Source of the DNA: Methylotenera sp.
GTDB taxonomy: Bacteria > Pseudomonadota > Gammaproteobacteria > Burkholderiales > Methylophilaceae
DNA length: 64,000 nucleotides
Assembly (NCBI GenBank): GCA_009693255.1
Contig: SHXQ01000002.1
Span: 95,420-159,419 of the forward strand
Reading direction: 5' to 3'
In this document: in pieces, positions 33,184 to 42,883 of the stretch
Layout: each line of letters begins with the position of its first letter
Numbering within the stretch: position 1 is the stretch's first letter
Position numbers and translations under genes: made by a program
The notes under the pieces: model-generated
Told to the model about the DNA's origin: nothing
Seen by the model: only the letters and a program-made list of their open reading frames with translations
Databases searched by the model: none

Positions 33184-33981
33184 ATGGATACAAGACGCAA
33201 AGAGCTCGCTGAGTTTTTACAAGCCTTACGCCAACGAGGCGCCCCTGAAGAATTTGGCTTTCCCGCAGGTGCCCGTAGGCGCACGCAAGGCTTGCGCCGT
33301 GAAGAAGTCGCGCAACTCGCTGGCATCAGCGCCACATGGTATACCTGGATAGAACAAGGACGTCAGGTCAATGTATCGGCTGAAGCATTAGAAAGACTTG
33401 CCACCGCACTCAAACTAAGTAAATCAGAACGCACTTATTTGTTTGATATGGCTGACAGGCGCGATCCGCAAGCCCATATACTAGAATCTGACACCGCGCC
33501 AGATACACTGGTGCATATGCTTGACAGCATGCAAATCCCCGCCTACATCATGGGACGCACATGGGATGTATTGGCCTGGAACCTACCTGCCAGTGCATTA
33601 TTTGTCGACTGGCTAGCGCAACCTATGATAGACACACGCCCTAACCTGCTACGCTTTGTGTTTCAACAGCCAAGCGCTAAACAATTTGTTGTAGATTGGG
33701 AAATGCGCGCAAGACGTTTGGTCGCAGAATTTAGAGCCGATTGTCGTAGTCGTTTAGAGGAACCAGAACTAAAAAAACTAGTGTTAGAACTGACTAAAGC
33801 CAGCCCTGATTTTGAAGCTTTTTGGAAACAGCACGATGTATTAGAAAGACAAGGCGGTCAGAGAAAATTTATGCACCCAAAATATGGATTGATTAGTTAC
33901 CAACAAGTCACCTTAAGGCCCGTAGAGCAGGAACAGTTAAAACTGGTGCTATTACAGCCAGACTCACTTGCCAATCAGTAA
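33184..33981 (+). CDS. Helix-turn-helix regulator with MmyB-like ligand-binding domain
   Basis: RRRTQGLRREEVAQLAGISATWYTWIEQGRQVNVSAEALERLA HTH; C-terminal MmyB-like (AWNLPASALFVDW). Confidence 0.88.
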   Translation: MDTRRKELAEFLQALRQRGAPEEFGFPAGARRRTQGLRREEVAQLAGISATWYTWIEQGRQVNVSAEALERLATALKLSKSERTYLFDMADRRDPQAHILESDTAPDTLVHMLDSMQIPAYIMGRTWDVLAWNLPASALFVDWLAQPMIDTRPNLLRFVFQQPSAKQFVVDWEMRARRLVAEFRADCRSRLEEPELKKLVLELTKASPDFEAFWKQHDVLERQGGQRKFMHPKYGLISYQQVTLRPVEQEQLKLVLLQPDSLANQ

Positions 33982-35538
33982 CTTATACTCTACCGCATCT
34001 TTCAGCGCGCGCCATGAAGCTTCAATAATATCGGTCGAGACCCCTATCGTCGTCCAGCTTTGCTGATGATCGGTAGATTCAATGATTACACGCACTTTGG
34101 CGGCAGTGGCTTGGCTACTATCTAATACGCGCACTTTGTAATCCACCAGTTTAATCTCATTAATGGCTGGGTAAAACGACGCTAAAGCAGCACGCATGGC
34201 TTTATCAAGCGCGTTAACAGGACCATCACCTTGCGCGGTGGCGGTGGCGACTTGACCATTGACATTGACGTGTATGGTGGCGGATGAATTCAAGCCGTCA
34301 ACTGAAGGCTCAACAATACTGACATTGTATTGCTTGAGGCTAAAAAATGGCTCAAATTTACCTAACAGTTTATGCATGAGCAAATCAAACGAGCTTTCAG
34401 CGCCTTCGAATTGGTAGCCTTCATGCTCCAAGGCTTTGAGTTGCTCCAACACGCGGATGGTGTCTGGGGAATCTTTGGTGAGGCTAGGTTCGATTTGTTG
34501 CAACTTATTAAGCAGTGCGCCGCGCCCTGCGACCTCAGAGACTAAAATATGACGGGTATTGCCCACTTGCTCTGGGTTGATATGCTCATAAGAAATTGGA
34601 TTTTTGTTGACCGCATCAATATGCATACCGCCTTTGTGCGAAAACGCATCGTTGCCCACATAAGGTGCTTTATCGTTAAACGGCATATTCGCGACTTCAC
34701 TGACAAATCGCGCCACATGCGTCAGTGCACTGATGTTTTCCTGTGGAATACAATTTAAGCCTAGCTTTAATTGCAAATTGGGAATGATGGAACATAAATT
34801 GGCATTACCACAACGCTCGCCTATGCCGTTCATTGTGCCCTGCACTTGCCTTGCCCCAGCCTGCACCGCAGCCATTGAGTTGGCCACCGCCATTTCGCAA
34901 TCATTATGGCAGTGAATGCCAATGTGTACTTGCGGAAAACGTGCCACGGCCTTTTGGGTAATTTCAAACACCTCATTGGGGAAGCTACCGCCATTAGTGT
35001 CACACAGCACAAGCACATCCGCACCAGCCTCTGCCGCCGCTTGCAAGGTTTGCATGGCGTACTCGGCATTGGCTTTATAGCCATCGTAAAAATGCTCCGC
35101 ATCAAACACCACCTCTTTGCCCTGCGATTTTAGGTAAGCAATGGTATCACCTATCATGGCAAGGTTTTCGTTCAAGCTGGTGCGCAAAATATCGGTGACT
35201 TGGTAATCCCAACTTTTGCCAAAAATTGCAACAGATTGTGTATTTGCGCTTAATAAAGAACGTAGGTTATTGTCATCTGCCGCTTGAATGCCGATACGGC
35301 GCGTGCTGCCAAATGCAATAATTTTAGCGTGTTGTAATTTAAGCGCAGCCACACGCTTAAAAAACGCTAAATCTTTAGGGTTAGAGCCTGGGTTTCCCGC
35401 TTCAATGTAGCCTATACCTAGCGCATCTAATTGCGCAACAATTTTAAGCTTATCTTCAACGGTAAAAGAAACGCCTTGCGCTTGCGCACCATCACGCAGG
35501 GTAGAATCGTAAGCCGTTACTTTACTTTGTTGCATCAT
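33964..35538 (-). CDS. cimA: (R)-citramalate synthase-type / 2-isopropylmalate synthase family protein
   Basis: YDSTLRDGAQAQGVSFTVEDKLKI and length match CimA-type enzymes; start moved to MMQQSKVTAYDST. Confidence 0.87.
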   Translation of the reverse strand: MMQQSKVTAYDSTLRDGAQAQGVSFTVEDKLKIVAQLDALGIGYIEAGNPGSNPKDLAFFKRVAALKLQHAKIIAFGSTRRIGIQAADDNNLRSLLSANTQSVAIFGKSWDYQVTDILRTSLNENLAMIGDTIAYLKSQGKEVVFDAEHFYDGYKANAEYAMQTLQAAAEAGADVLVLCDTNGGSFPNEVFEITQKAVARFPQVHIGIHCHNDCEMAVANSMAAVQAGARQVQGTMNGIGERCGNANLCSIIPNLQLKLGLNCIPQENISALTHVARFVSEVANMPFNDKAPYVGNDAFSHKGGMHIDAVNKNPISYEHINPEQVGNTRHILVSEVAGRGALLNKLQQIEPSLTKDSPDTIRVLEQLKALEHEGYQFEGAESSFDLLMHKLLGKFEPFFSLKQYNVSIVEPSVDGLNSSATIHVNVNGQVATATAQGDGPVNALDKAMRAALASFYPAINEIKLVDYKVRVLDSSQATAAKVRVIIESTDHQQSWTTIGVSTDIIEASWRALKDAVEYKLLIGK

Positions 35539-35572
35539 CAATTTCTTTATTATTAAATGGAGATTAAAACGA

Positions 35573-36067
35573 CTAATCCCTGAAATTACCAAACTGCAAG
35601 GGGAAATCCGTCACACTCTTTTTTACAAAGGCAATCGCCTCTTGCAATAAATCGCGCTTAGCACCATTCACACGCACCGCGTCCCCTTGAATACTGGCTT
35701 GCACTTTTAAGCCAGAGTCTTTAATCAGCTTACTGATACGCTTGGCTAAATCACTGTCTACGCCTACTTTAATTTTAAGCTCTTGCTTCACTTTATTGCC
35801 GCCCATTTTCTGCACATCTTTGTGCTCAAGTCGCTTGGTCGAGTCTGGCTCTTTTTTCTCCATCCCCGGCAATAAAATATCTTTAATTTGATCTAGCTGA
35901 AAATCGTTATCACCAAACAAAGTGATGATGCTATCTTTTTCATTCAGCTCAACTTTGGCTGAAGTCCCTTTAAAATCATAACGATTAGTAATCTGTTTAC
36001 CTGCGGTATCAATGGCATTTTTTAATGCAACCATATCCACTTCAGATGAAATATCAAAACTAGGCAT
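35573..36067 (-). CDS. yajQ: YajQ family cyclic-di-GMP/nucleotide-binding protein
   Basis: MPSFDISSEVDMVALKNAIDTAGKQITNRYDFKGT. Confidence 0.96.
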   Translation of the reverse strand: MPSFDISSEVDMVALKNAIDTAGKQITNRYDFKGTSAKVELNEKDSIITLFGDNDFQLDQIKDILLPGMEKKEPDSTKRLEHKDVQKMGGNKVKQELKIKVGVDSDLAKRISKLIKDSGLKVQASIQGDAVRVNGAKRDLLQEAIAFVKKSVTDFPLQFGNFRD

Positions 36068-36175
36068 AATTTAATTCCCAATAAATCTATAAGCGCAGGT
36101 TATGCAAGGCATGAGCACAAAGGCAGCACGTTTAGTACAACAAGTATGAAATAACGCCGCAGCGCCCAACCATCT

Positions 36176-36484
36176 TTATTCAAAATGGCAAACGTAGTCT
36201 AGGGTTTCTGTCACTTCAATATCAAAACTTGAGTTTGCAGGTACGGTAAATTTTTCGCCAGCGCCGTAGGCTTTCCAATCATTATCACCTTTAAGACGCA
36301 CTTTGCACGCACCAAGATTAATTTCCATTAATTCAGGGGCAACGGTATTAAAGGTAAGTGAGCTAGGAAAAATAACGCCAATAGTACTGCGAGTGCCATT
36401 TGGAAACATCACTGTATGGCTCACGCACTTACCATCAAAATAGATATTAGCTTTAGTTTTTACACTAACATTGTCAAATTGTGC
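36176..36484 (-). CDS. ppnP: Pyrimidine/purine nucleoside phosphorylase (DUF1255)
   Basis: [38 protein letters not shown]...; short cupin. Confidence 0.85.
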   Translation of the reverse strand, partial: AQFDNVSVKTKANIYFDGKCVSHTVMFPNGTRSTIGVIFPSSLTFNTVAPELMEINLGACKVRLKGDNDWKAYGAGEKFTVPANSSFDIEVTETLDYVCHFE

Positions 36485-36664
36485 CATTTTCTGAGCCCTC
36501 AAAAATAATTAAAACACTATTATCGCAGAAAAGCCGCACCTATCCAATGCTGTGAGGGTAAAGACCTTGCAGTACGGTATTACAAATTTTTGATTGGTGT
36601 ACAGACAACTAAAAACCTGAAAAGATTGCATCCATTCAAATTAAGCCGCGTACTCGGCTACTAG

Positions 36665-37561
36665 TTATTTTTGTAGATGTTCAACGAGCATGCGCGTTAC
36701 ACCGCTTTGCCAGTCGGGCAAATGCAGATTAAAGGTTTGCTGTAGTTTGTTGGTATTTAACCGAGAATTCAAAGGCCGCTTAGCCACTGTGACAAACTCA
36801 CTGCTAGGCACAGCCTGAATAGCTGCTTGCGCCACCTTAATGGCTACACCAGCTTTCCGCGCATACTCAATCACGAAACCAGCATAGTCATGCCAAGACG
36901 TTTCGCCACTAGCACCCAGGTGATACAAACCACTCACATTAGGTTTTTGTAATGCTGTGCAAATCGCATGCGCCGTCACATCTGCCAGCAAATCAGCACC
37001 AGTCGGCGCACCTATTTGGTCGCTCGCCACCTTTAAACTATCACGCTTCTGCGCAAGCTTTAACATGGTTTTGGCAAAATTATTGCCGCGCGCGCCATAC
37101 ACCCAACTAGTACGAAAAATTAAATGCTGACAAGCCGCCGCTATAATCGCCTGTTCACCGGCCAATTTGCTCGCGCCATAAACGCTTAATGGCGCGGTTG
37201 CATCAGCTTCTAGCCAAGCTTGATTGCCGCTACCATCAAATACATAATCAGTAGAAAAATGTACCAGCCATGCGCCACAACGTTTGGCTTCTTGTGCCAA
37301 CACTCCCGGTGCCAGCGCATTAATGGCATGCGCCAACGCCGGCTCGCTTTCAGCTTTATCCACCGCCGTATAGGCCGCAGCATTAACGATAATATCGGGG
37401 GCGACATCACGAATGGTTTGCGCAAGCCCAGTTAAATTGGCCAGATCACCGCAATAATCTTGACTCTGTGAATTTAGCGCCAACAACTCACCTAGTGGTG
37501 CAAGACTACGTTGCAACTCCCAACCTACTTGACCATTTTTACCTAACAACAGGATTTTCAT
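36665..37561 (-). CDS. rfbD: dTDP-4-dehydrorhamnose reductase
   Basis: ILLLGKNGQVGWELQRSL; VHFSTDYVFDGSG; YGASKLAGEQAI. Confidence 0.93.
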   Translation of the reverse strand: MKILLLGKNGQVGWELQRSLAPLGELLALNSQSQDYCGDLANLTGLAQTIRDVAPDIIVNAAAYTAVDKAESEPALAHAINALAPGVLAQEAKRCGAWLVHFSTDYVFDGSGNQAWLEADATAPLSVYGASKLAGEQAIIAAACQHLIFRTSWVYGARGNNFAKTMLKLAQKRDSLKVASDQIGAPTGADLLADVTAHAICTALQKPNVSGLYHLGASGETSWHDYAGFVIEYARKAGVAIKVAQAAIQAVPSSEFVTVAKRPLNSRLNTNKLQQTFNLHLPDWQSGVTRMLVEHLQK

Positions 37562-37891
37562 AACTTAAACTTTGTGTCGCTCATACTGACTCATCATACT
37601 ATAAAAGCCACATACCTCGAGGGGTCTGCGGATTTTATCTACTTCTTTCTACTTTATAGAAAGGTTGCTTGATTTATCTTCTATTTTTTCAATTACTTTG
37701 ATGAGGCGAGTGGATTGATTGAGTGGTGAGACTTAGAGACATCGACTCCCTGTAGCAGACGTTTTATTAAGTAGCTTCTACCCAAAGGATGCGGTCGAGA
37801 TATAACGCTATATTAATTTTCTAGTTTGCTTGGATTTTACGTAAATGAAATGGCTTGTAATTTAATTCAAAAAGTTGAATAATCAAGAACC

Positions 37892-38242
37892 ATGACCATT
37901 CAATCACCACTGAAGTATATTAAGTTTTTAAATTTAGCCAAAGCTATTCGTGATCTCACTCAATTTCCTTCATTAAATCCAATGGAAGAGTGCCTGCTGA
38001 ATAATTTTGCATTAGCATGGCAGGAAAATATAAAGCTTAGCGTATCTAAGGCCATGCGTTCATCACCTGACATGTCGCCGAGTACTGTTCATAGGTATTT
38101 AAAAGCACTAAAATCAAAAGGTTTTATCAGCTTGGATATTGATGATCAAGATAATCGTATTAAATATATCAGCCACACGCCTTTAAGCATTCATTATTTT
38201 TCATTATTAGGTCAATGTCTCACTGATTCAGAGAACCCTTAA
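37892..38242 (+). CDS. Winged-helix/MarR-like small DNA-binding protein (putative)
   Basis: 116 aa with SPDMSPSTVHRYLKALKSKGFISLDIDDQDNRIKYI, wHTH-like. Confidence 0.55.
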   Translation: MTIQSPLKYIKFLNLAKAIRDLTQFPSLNPMEECLLNNFALAWQENIKLSVSKAMRSSPDMSPSTVHRYLKALKSKGFISLDIDDQDNRIKYISHTPLSIHYFSLLGQCLTDSENP

Positions 38243-38275
38243 GTACAATCTATAACCGCAATAATAAAAATTACC

Positions 38276-38305
38276 CATATTCATATTCATATTCATATTC
38301 ATATA
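38276..38305. repeat. Hexanucleotide microsatellite (CATATT)4 CATATA
   Basis: Direct reading: CATATTCATATTCATATTCATATTCATATA. Confidence 0.95.
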
Positions 38306-38368
38306 TAATTAGCCATGGGAGCTATATTGCATCTGCTGTTAATTAATTCTATATAACGTTTATGATGC

Positions 38369-38575
38369 ATGATTAACCTCTACAATAAATTATCTAGGCC
38401 TGTTTTAATCACAACTCTCGGAGTTGTGACGTCACTTTTCTTATTCTGCGACCCGCTTATTAAGGATATGGGTAGCCATCCTGATAATCGTATTAAATAC
38501 ATCAGCCACACACCTTTAAACATTCATTATTTTTCATTATTAGGTCAATGTCTCACTAATTCAGCGAACCCTTAA
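38369..38575 (+). pseudogene. Chimeric duplicated fragment: 5' end of the GT4-like gene fused in frame to the 3' end of the wHTH gene
   Basis: MINLYNKLSRPVLITTLGVVTSLFLFCDPLIKDMGSHPDN (as in ORF 39245) then RIKYISHTPLNIHYFSLLGQCLTNSANP (as in ORF 37892). Confidence 0.85.
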
Positions 38576-39148
38576 GTGCCATCTATAACCACAATAATAA
38601 AAATTACTAAAGCTGCAATTATTGATGCGCTTATGGTTGTCCTGGCCTGGGTGATTTTCTACCGAATGAGCTTATGGCTATTTGCTTATTTTGAATACAA
38701 CCCACGTGTCTACTGGGTATTCCTACCTGCAGGCATCCGTATGATTTCCGTATTTATCTTTGGTTGGGCTGGAGTGCTAGGTCTTTTTATTGGCTCAGTT
38801 ATCACTAACGAAGCAGAGATGAGTAGTTATGTCATCTACTTGGCTGCCATTTCATCACTAGCGCCGATGGTAGCTAAACGAACTTGCAAGTGGTGGCTTA
38901 ACATCCCAGGCACACTGCAAGGATTATCGGGCAAGCAGTTGCTGGTCTTTTCAGTTGTTGGTGCCTTAGCTAACTCTCTGTTCAGCAGTCTGCACTTTTA
39001 CGTTAGTGGCGTATCCAAAGGCCTTAATGATTTCTTCCCGATGTTTGTTGGGGATTTGCTCGGCACCCTTGTTATTTTCTATCTCATCGCCAAAATACTG
39101 CAGCTAATTTCATTCATACATAAACAAATTACCCCCTCCATCCTATAA
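38576..39148 (+). CDS. Multi-TM membrane protein (MASE1-like, putative)
   Basis: 190 aa, GTG start directly after the preceding TAA; several TM helices (VYWVFLPAGIRMISVFIFGWAGVLGLFIGS). Confidence 0.6.
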   Translation: MPSITTIIKITKAAIIDALMVVLAWVIFYRMSLWLFAYFEYNPRVYWVFLPAGIRMISVFIFGWAGVLGLFIGSVITNEAEMSSYVIYLAAISSLAPMVAKRTCKWWLNIPGTLQGLSGKQLLVFSVVGALANSLFSSLHFYVSGVSKGLNDFFPMFVGDLLGTLVIFYLIAKILQLISFIHKQITPSIL

Positions 39149-39155
39149 ATTTATG

Positions 39156-39197
39156 AATATTCATATTCATATTCATATTCATATTCATATTCATATA
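39156..39197. repeat. Hexanucleotide microsatellite (CATATT)5 CATATA, second copy
   Basis: Direct reading; one unit longer than the copy at 38276. Confidence 0.95.
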
Positions 39198-39244
39198 TAA
39201 TTAGCCATAGAAGCTATGCTTCATCTGCTGTTAATTAATTCTAT

Positions 39245-40582
39245 ATGGCATTTATGATCATGATTAACCTCTACAATAGATTATCTAAACCTGTTTCAAT
39301 TGCAACTCTCGGAGTTGTGACGTCACTTTTCTTATTCTGCGACCCGCTTATTAAGGAGGTAGGTAGCCATCCTGATAATCTGATGCCAGTGAATGCTTCG
39401 ATGATAGGACATATCATCTTGGTTTTTATGCTGGCAACTATAGTCAGCTTTCTCCTCTGTGATCTTCTTGTACGCTATGCACATCTTCATCAACATTTAA
39501 CTGCCGATCCTTTCATTGGAAAGGTGCAAGCATTTCATTTAGAGCCAACACCTAGAATTGCTGGCGTAGCCATTTTTATAGCCACATTATCAGGATGCTC
39601 CTTATCGTGCGTACTTGAAGAGACGCAGCTACATAAAAATTTCTTCCTTATATCATTAATCATGGCCTCAATCCCTGCATTTTGCGGTGGATTAGCTGAA
39701 GACATATTTAAGAACGTAGGGGTTGCACAGCGCCTGTTACTCACCCTGATTTCGGCAGCAATCGCAGCTTGCATTATTGATAAAGGACTCACTCTTTATC
39801 ATGTAGATGCAGTCTGGATGGATAAGCTGCTTTCAATTGAAGTGATCTCTTTGCTATTTACATTGTTTGTAGTCGGAGGATTCACCAACGCCATCAATTT
39901 GATCGACGGTTATAATGGCTTAGTTGGTGGTTTTATGGTTGTCGCACTTACCGCCATCACAATTGCGGCTTTTCTGGTGAATGATGCAATGATTGCTAGC
40001 ATTAGCATCATTATGATTGGTGCTATTCTTGGATTTTTAGCATGGAATTGGCCTAGAGGAAAAATCTTCTTGGGGGACGGCGGATCTTATTTCATAGGGT
40101 TTATTTCAGCAGAACTTTGCTTGCTGCTCTTGTACCATAATCCAACAGTTTCACCATGGTTTCCATTAGCCATTTTCATTTACCCAGTGTTTGAGACGCT
40201 TTTTACGATGTTCCGTCGAACATTTATTCATAAAACCCTAAACACGGAGCCAGATGCCAATCATCTGCATCAGATGATTTTTAAATTATTGCTCAACAGA
40301 AATCAACTTGCGCTGTGCAAAAATCAAGTTAAAAAAATCAATCACGATGGAACTCCCTGTCAATTCATGAATACGTGTCCTCAAAAAATGCGCATCAGAA
40401 ATAACCGGGTAGCCCCTTATATCTGGAGCGCCACTGCCATCAATGCAGTTTTAGCAGTGATGTTCATGCATTCAACCATCATGTTAATGGGATTATGTCT
40501 TGCATCATGCTCAATTTATGTTCTTAGCTATTCGCTACTCACGACTAAGAAAATCCTCACTAAAGTAGTAACTATTAATTAA
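39245..40582 (+). CDS. MraY/WecA-like polyprenyl-phosphate glycosyl-1-phosphate transferase
   Basis: TPRIAGVAIF, NAINLIDGYNGLVGG, FLGDGGSYFIGF motifs. The start may be a downstream ATG (MINLYNRLS). Confidence 0.88.
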   Translation: MAFMIMINLYNRLSKPVSIATLGVVTSLFLFCDPLIKEVGSHPDNLMPVNASMIGHIILVFMLATIVSFLLCDLLVRYAHLHQHLTADPFIGKVQAFHLEPTPRIAGVAIFIATLSGCSLSCVLEETQLHKNFFLISLIMASIPAFCGGLAEDIFKNVGVAQRLLLTLISAAIAACIIDKGLTLYHVDAVWMDKLLSIEVISLLFTLFVVGGFTNAINLIDGYNGLVGGFMVVALTAITIAAFLVNDAMIASISIIMIGAILGFLAWNWPRGKIFLGDGGSYFIGFISAELCLLLLYHNPTVSPWFPLAIFIYPVFETLFTMFRRTFIHKTLNTEPDANHLHQMIFKLLLNRNQLALCKNQVKKINHDGTPCQFMNTCPQKMRIRNNRVAPYIWSATAINAVLAVMFMHSTIMLMGLCLASCSIYVLSYSLLTTKKILTKVVTIN

Positions 40583-40755
40583 GAACGGATGCCTGCCGGT
40601 GCCTAAAATATCTATAGTTTTACTAGATTTTATAATTTTTCCGCGTTACTGTTATCTGTTTCTGACAAGATGGTTGTTAATCTGTCTAAAATTAATTTCT
40701 GATGACTCATGATGTTTTCCTTAATTATTCAAGCACAACAAACACAGCCAGAACA

Positions 40756-40996
40756 TTACTTAAAAATTTGCCTATAATGAAAATCCCTCAGTAAAAGCTT
40801 GTCTTTATAAAAAATATTGACCAAACAAACTTCTGCTTTTGGCCCAAATGAACCATTCGAGTCAAATAAAAACTCGCCATAAAGTGCAGCACTCCAATGC
40901 CAATCTAAGCCCTCTTGGTTAAATACAGGTCAATGTCCGTCGCGCTCGGTATCCGCTAACGTGCCATCTACATCGAAAAATAAGGGCTTGTATCAT
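40756..40996 (-). pseudogene. CbbY-like HAD phosphatase remnant
   Basis: MIQALIF|DVDGTLADTERDGH*PVFNQEGLDWHWSAALYGEFL...: homopolymer frameshift, in-frame TGA and truncation relative to CbbY-type N-termini. Confidence 0.8.
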
Positions 40997-41107
40997 CGCT
41001 ATCTTTCACAGTCATTGCCAACATTGACCTAGCTAGTAGGTCGCAATATTTTGCATGACGTCAACTAGCGGAAACATAATGCGCGCTAACTCTGATAAAA
41101 TTGCGCC

Positions 41108-41707
41108 ATGTTTACAGGCATCATTCAGACTATCGGTCAAATCGAAAGCGCGCTCCCCGCGGGTGAAGACGTCAAGCTCAACATTGCTTGTGCAGGCTTA
41201 GGTATGCAAGACCTTAATATTGGCGACAGTATTGCGGTTAATGGCGTCTGCCTAACGGTTGTAGATTTTAGTGACACCCATTTTGATGCACACGTTTCCA
41301 AAGAAACACTATCCGTGACTACTGGCCTAGATGGGTCACATGCAGTTAATCTGGAAAAAGCATTACGGCTAAACGACAGATTAGGTGGTCATCTTGTCAG
41401 CGGTCATGTAGACGGGGTAGGCGCAGTGGTATTTTTTGAACAGCTAGGTGATTGCTGGAAGCTTGATGTTCGCGCCCCGCATGCTATTGCAAAATACATT
41501 GCCATTAAAGGCTCTATTGGGGTAAATGGCGTAAGCTTGACAGTGAACAGCATTCATAACGATGTGTTTAGCATGAATTTGATTCCGCACACACTGGAAA
41601 ACACCACCCTGAAATCTTTAAAACAAAATAGCTTGGTTAATCTAGAGGTTGACCAAATTGCGCGTTATGTAGAACGCATGATGCTCTGGGCTGAAGAAAA
41701 CGACTAA
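41108..41707 (+). CDS. ribE: Riboflavin synthase alpha chain
   Basis: MFTGIIQTIGQIES; duplicated lumazine-binding domains; GVSLTV. Confidence 0.96.
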   Translation: MFTGIIQTIGQIESALPAGEDVKLNIACAGLGMQDLNIGDSIAVNGVCLTVVDFSDTHFDAHVSKETLSVTTGLDGSHAVNLEKALRLNDRLGGHLVSGHVDGVGAVVFFEQLGDCWKLDVRAPHAIAKYIAIKGSIGVNGVSLTVNSIHNDVFSMNLIPHTLENTTLKSLKQNSLVNLEVDQIARYVERMMLWAEEND

Positions 41708-41746
41708 ATTTACCAAGCCATCAATTTAAGTAACTGGAAAGATAAC

Positions 41747-42835
41747 GTGACCATTAGTACTGCTAAGGAAATTATTGAAGAAATTAAACACGGCCGCATG
41801 GTGGTGTTGGTCGATGATGAAAATCGTGAAAATGAGGGCGATTTAGTGCTGGCTGCCGAATTTGCTACAGCTAAACACATTAACTTTATGGCCAAACATG
41901 GCCGTGGGCTTATTTGCTTAACGCTCACCGAAGCTCGTTGCAAACAATTGAATCTGACTAAAATGGTACAAAAAAATGGCGCCCGCATGGGTACCAATTT
42001 CACCATATCGATAGAGGCGGCTGAAGGCGTTACTACTGGAATTTCTGCGGCTGATCGGGCGCGCACCGTGCAAGCTGCCGTTGCAAAAACTGCCAAACCA
42101 CAAGACATTGTCAGCCCTGGTCATATTTTCCCACTAGCGGCCATGGATGGCGGCGTACTAGTGCGTGCTGGCCATACTGAAGCCGGTTGTGATTTAGCGC
42201 TGCTAGCTGGTTGCGAGGCAACCAGCGTCATCTGTGAAATATTAAAAGATGACGGCAGTATGGCGCGCTTGCCAGATTTGATGCTATTTGCTGCTGAGCA
42301 CCAGCTTAAAATTGGTACGATTGCGGATTTAATTCAATACCGTGCACAAACAGAACACCTAGTTGAACGTGCCGCTGAGCGCATGATTCAAACCCCTTAT
42401 GGCGAAATGAAGCTGATTGCCTATCACGATAAAATTACCAAAGAGACCCATTTGGCTTTGATTAAAGGCACGCCAACGCCGACTAAAGAAACGCTAGTGC
42501 GGGTGCATGAGCCGCTATCCATATTTGACTTACTTGATAGCTCTAGCTGCTCACATAGCTGGAATACACTGGCAGCAATGCAGGTGATTGCCAATGCCGA
42601 ATCAGGCGTAATCGTGCTATTGCATCAGCAAGAAACTGGCGAGGCGATCGTCGAGCGCATTCTGGGCGCAGATCTACCAGTTCGTATCAACCAAGAATTA
42701 CGCACTTATGGCATAGGCTCGCAAATACTATTGGATTGTGGTGTGGGCAAAATGAAGCTGTTGGCCAAACCACGAAAAATGCCGAGTATGGCGGGTTTTG
42801 GACTAGAGGTTACCGGCTACCTAGAGGCGAAATAA
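41747..42835 (+). CDS. ribB: 3,4-dihydroxy-2-butanone-4-phosphate synthase with degenerate GTP cyclohydrolase II-like C-domain
   Basis: DDENRENEGDLVLAAEFAT DHBP synthase motif; C-terminal RibA-like domain lacks the GxxCxCG zinc-cysteine motif. GTG start. Confidence 0.9.
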   Translation: MTISTAKEIIEEIKHGRMVVLVDDENRENEGDLVLAAEFATAKHINFMAKHGRGLICLTLTEARCKQLNLTKMVQKNGARMGTNFTISIEAAEGVTTGISAADRARTVQAAVAKTAKPQDIVSPGHIFPLAAMDGGVLVRAGHTEAGCDLALLAGCEATSVICEILKDDGSMARLPDLMLFAAEHQLKIGTIADLIQYRAQTEHLVERAAERMIQTPYGEMKLIAYHDKITKETHLALIKGTPTPTKETLVRVHEPLSIFDLLDSSSCSHSWNTLAAMQVIANAESGVIVLLHQQETGEAIVERILGADLPVRINQELRTYGIGSQILLDCGVGKMKLLAKPRKMPSMAGFGLEVTGYLEAK

Positions 42836-42883
42836 CTTCGTATTTATATATTTTTACTATAAAAAACAAACATCTATGTTAGA

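Noticed and set aside
38276-39197. ATTCAT repeats as a possible CRISPR array
   Set aside because: Contiguous 6-bp microsatellite without spacers and no cas genes nearby.
40997-41107. FMN riboswitch upstream of ribE
   Set aside because: No recognisable FMN (RFN) element conserved segments in the short spacer.
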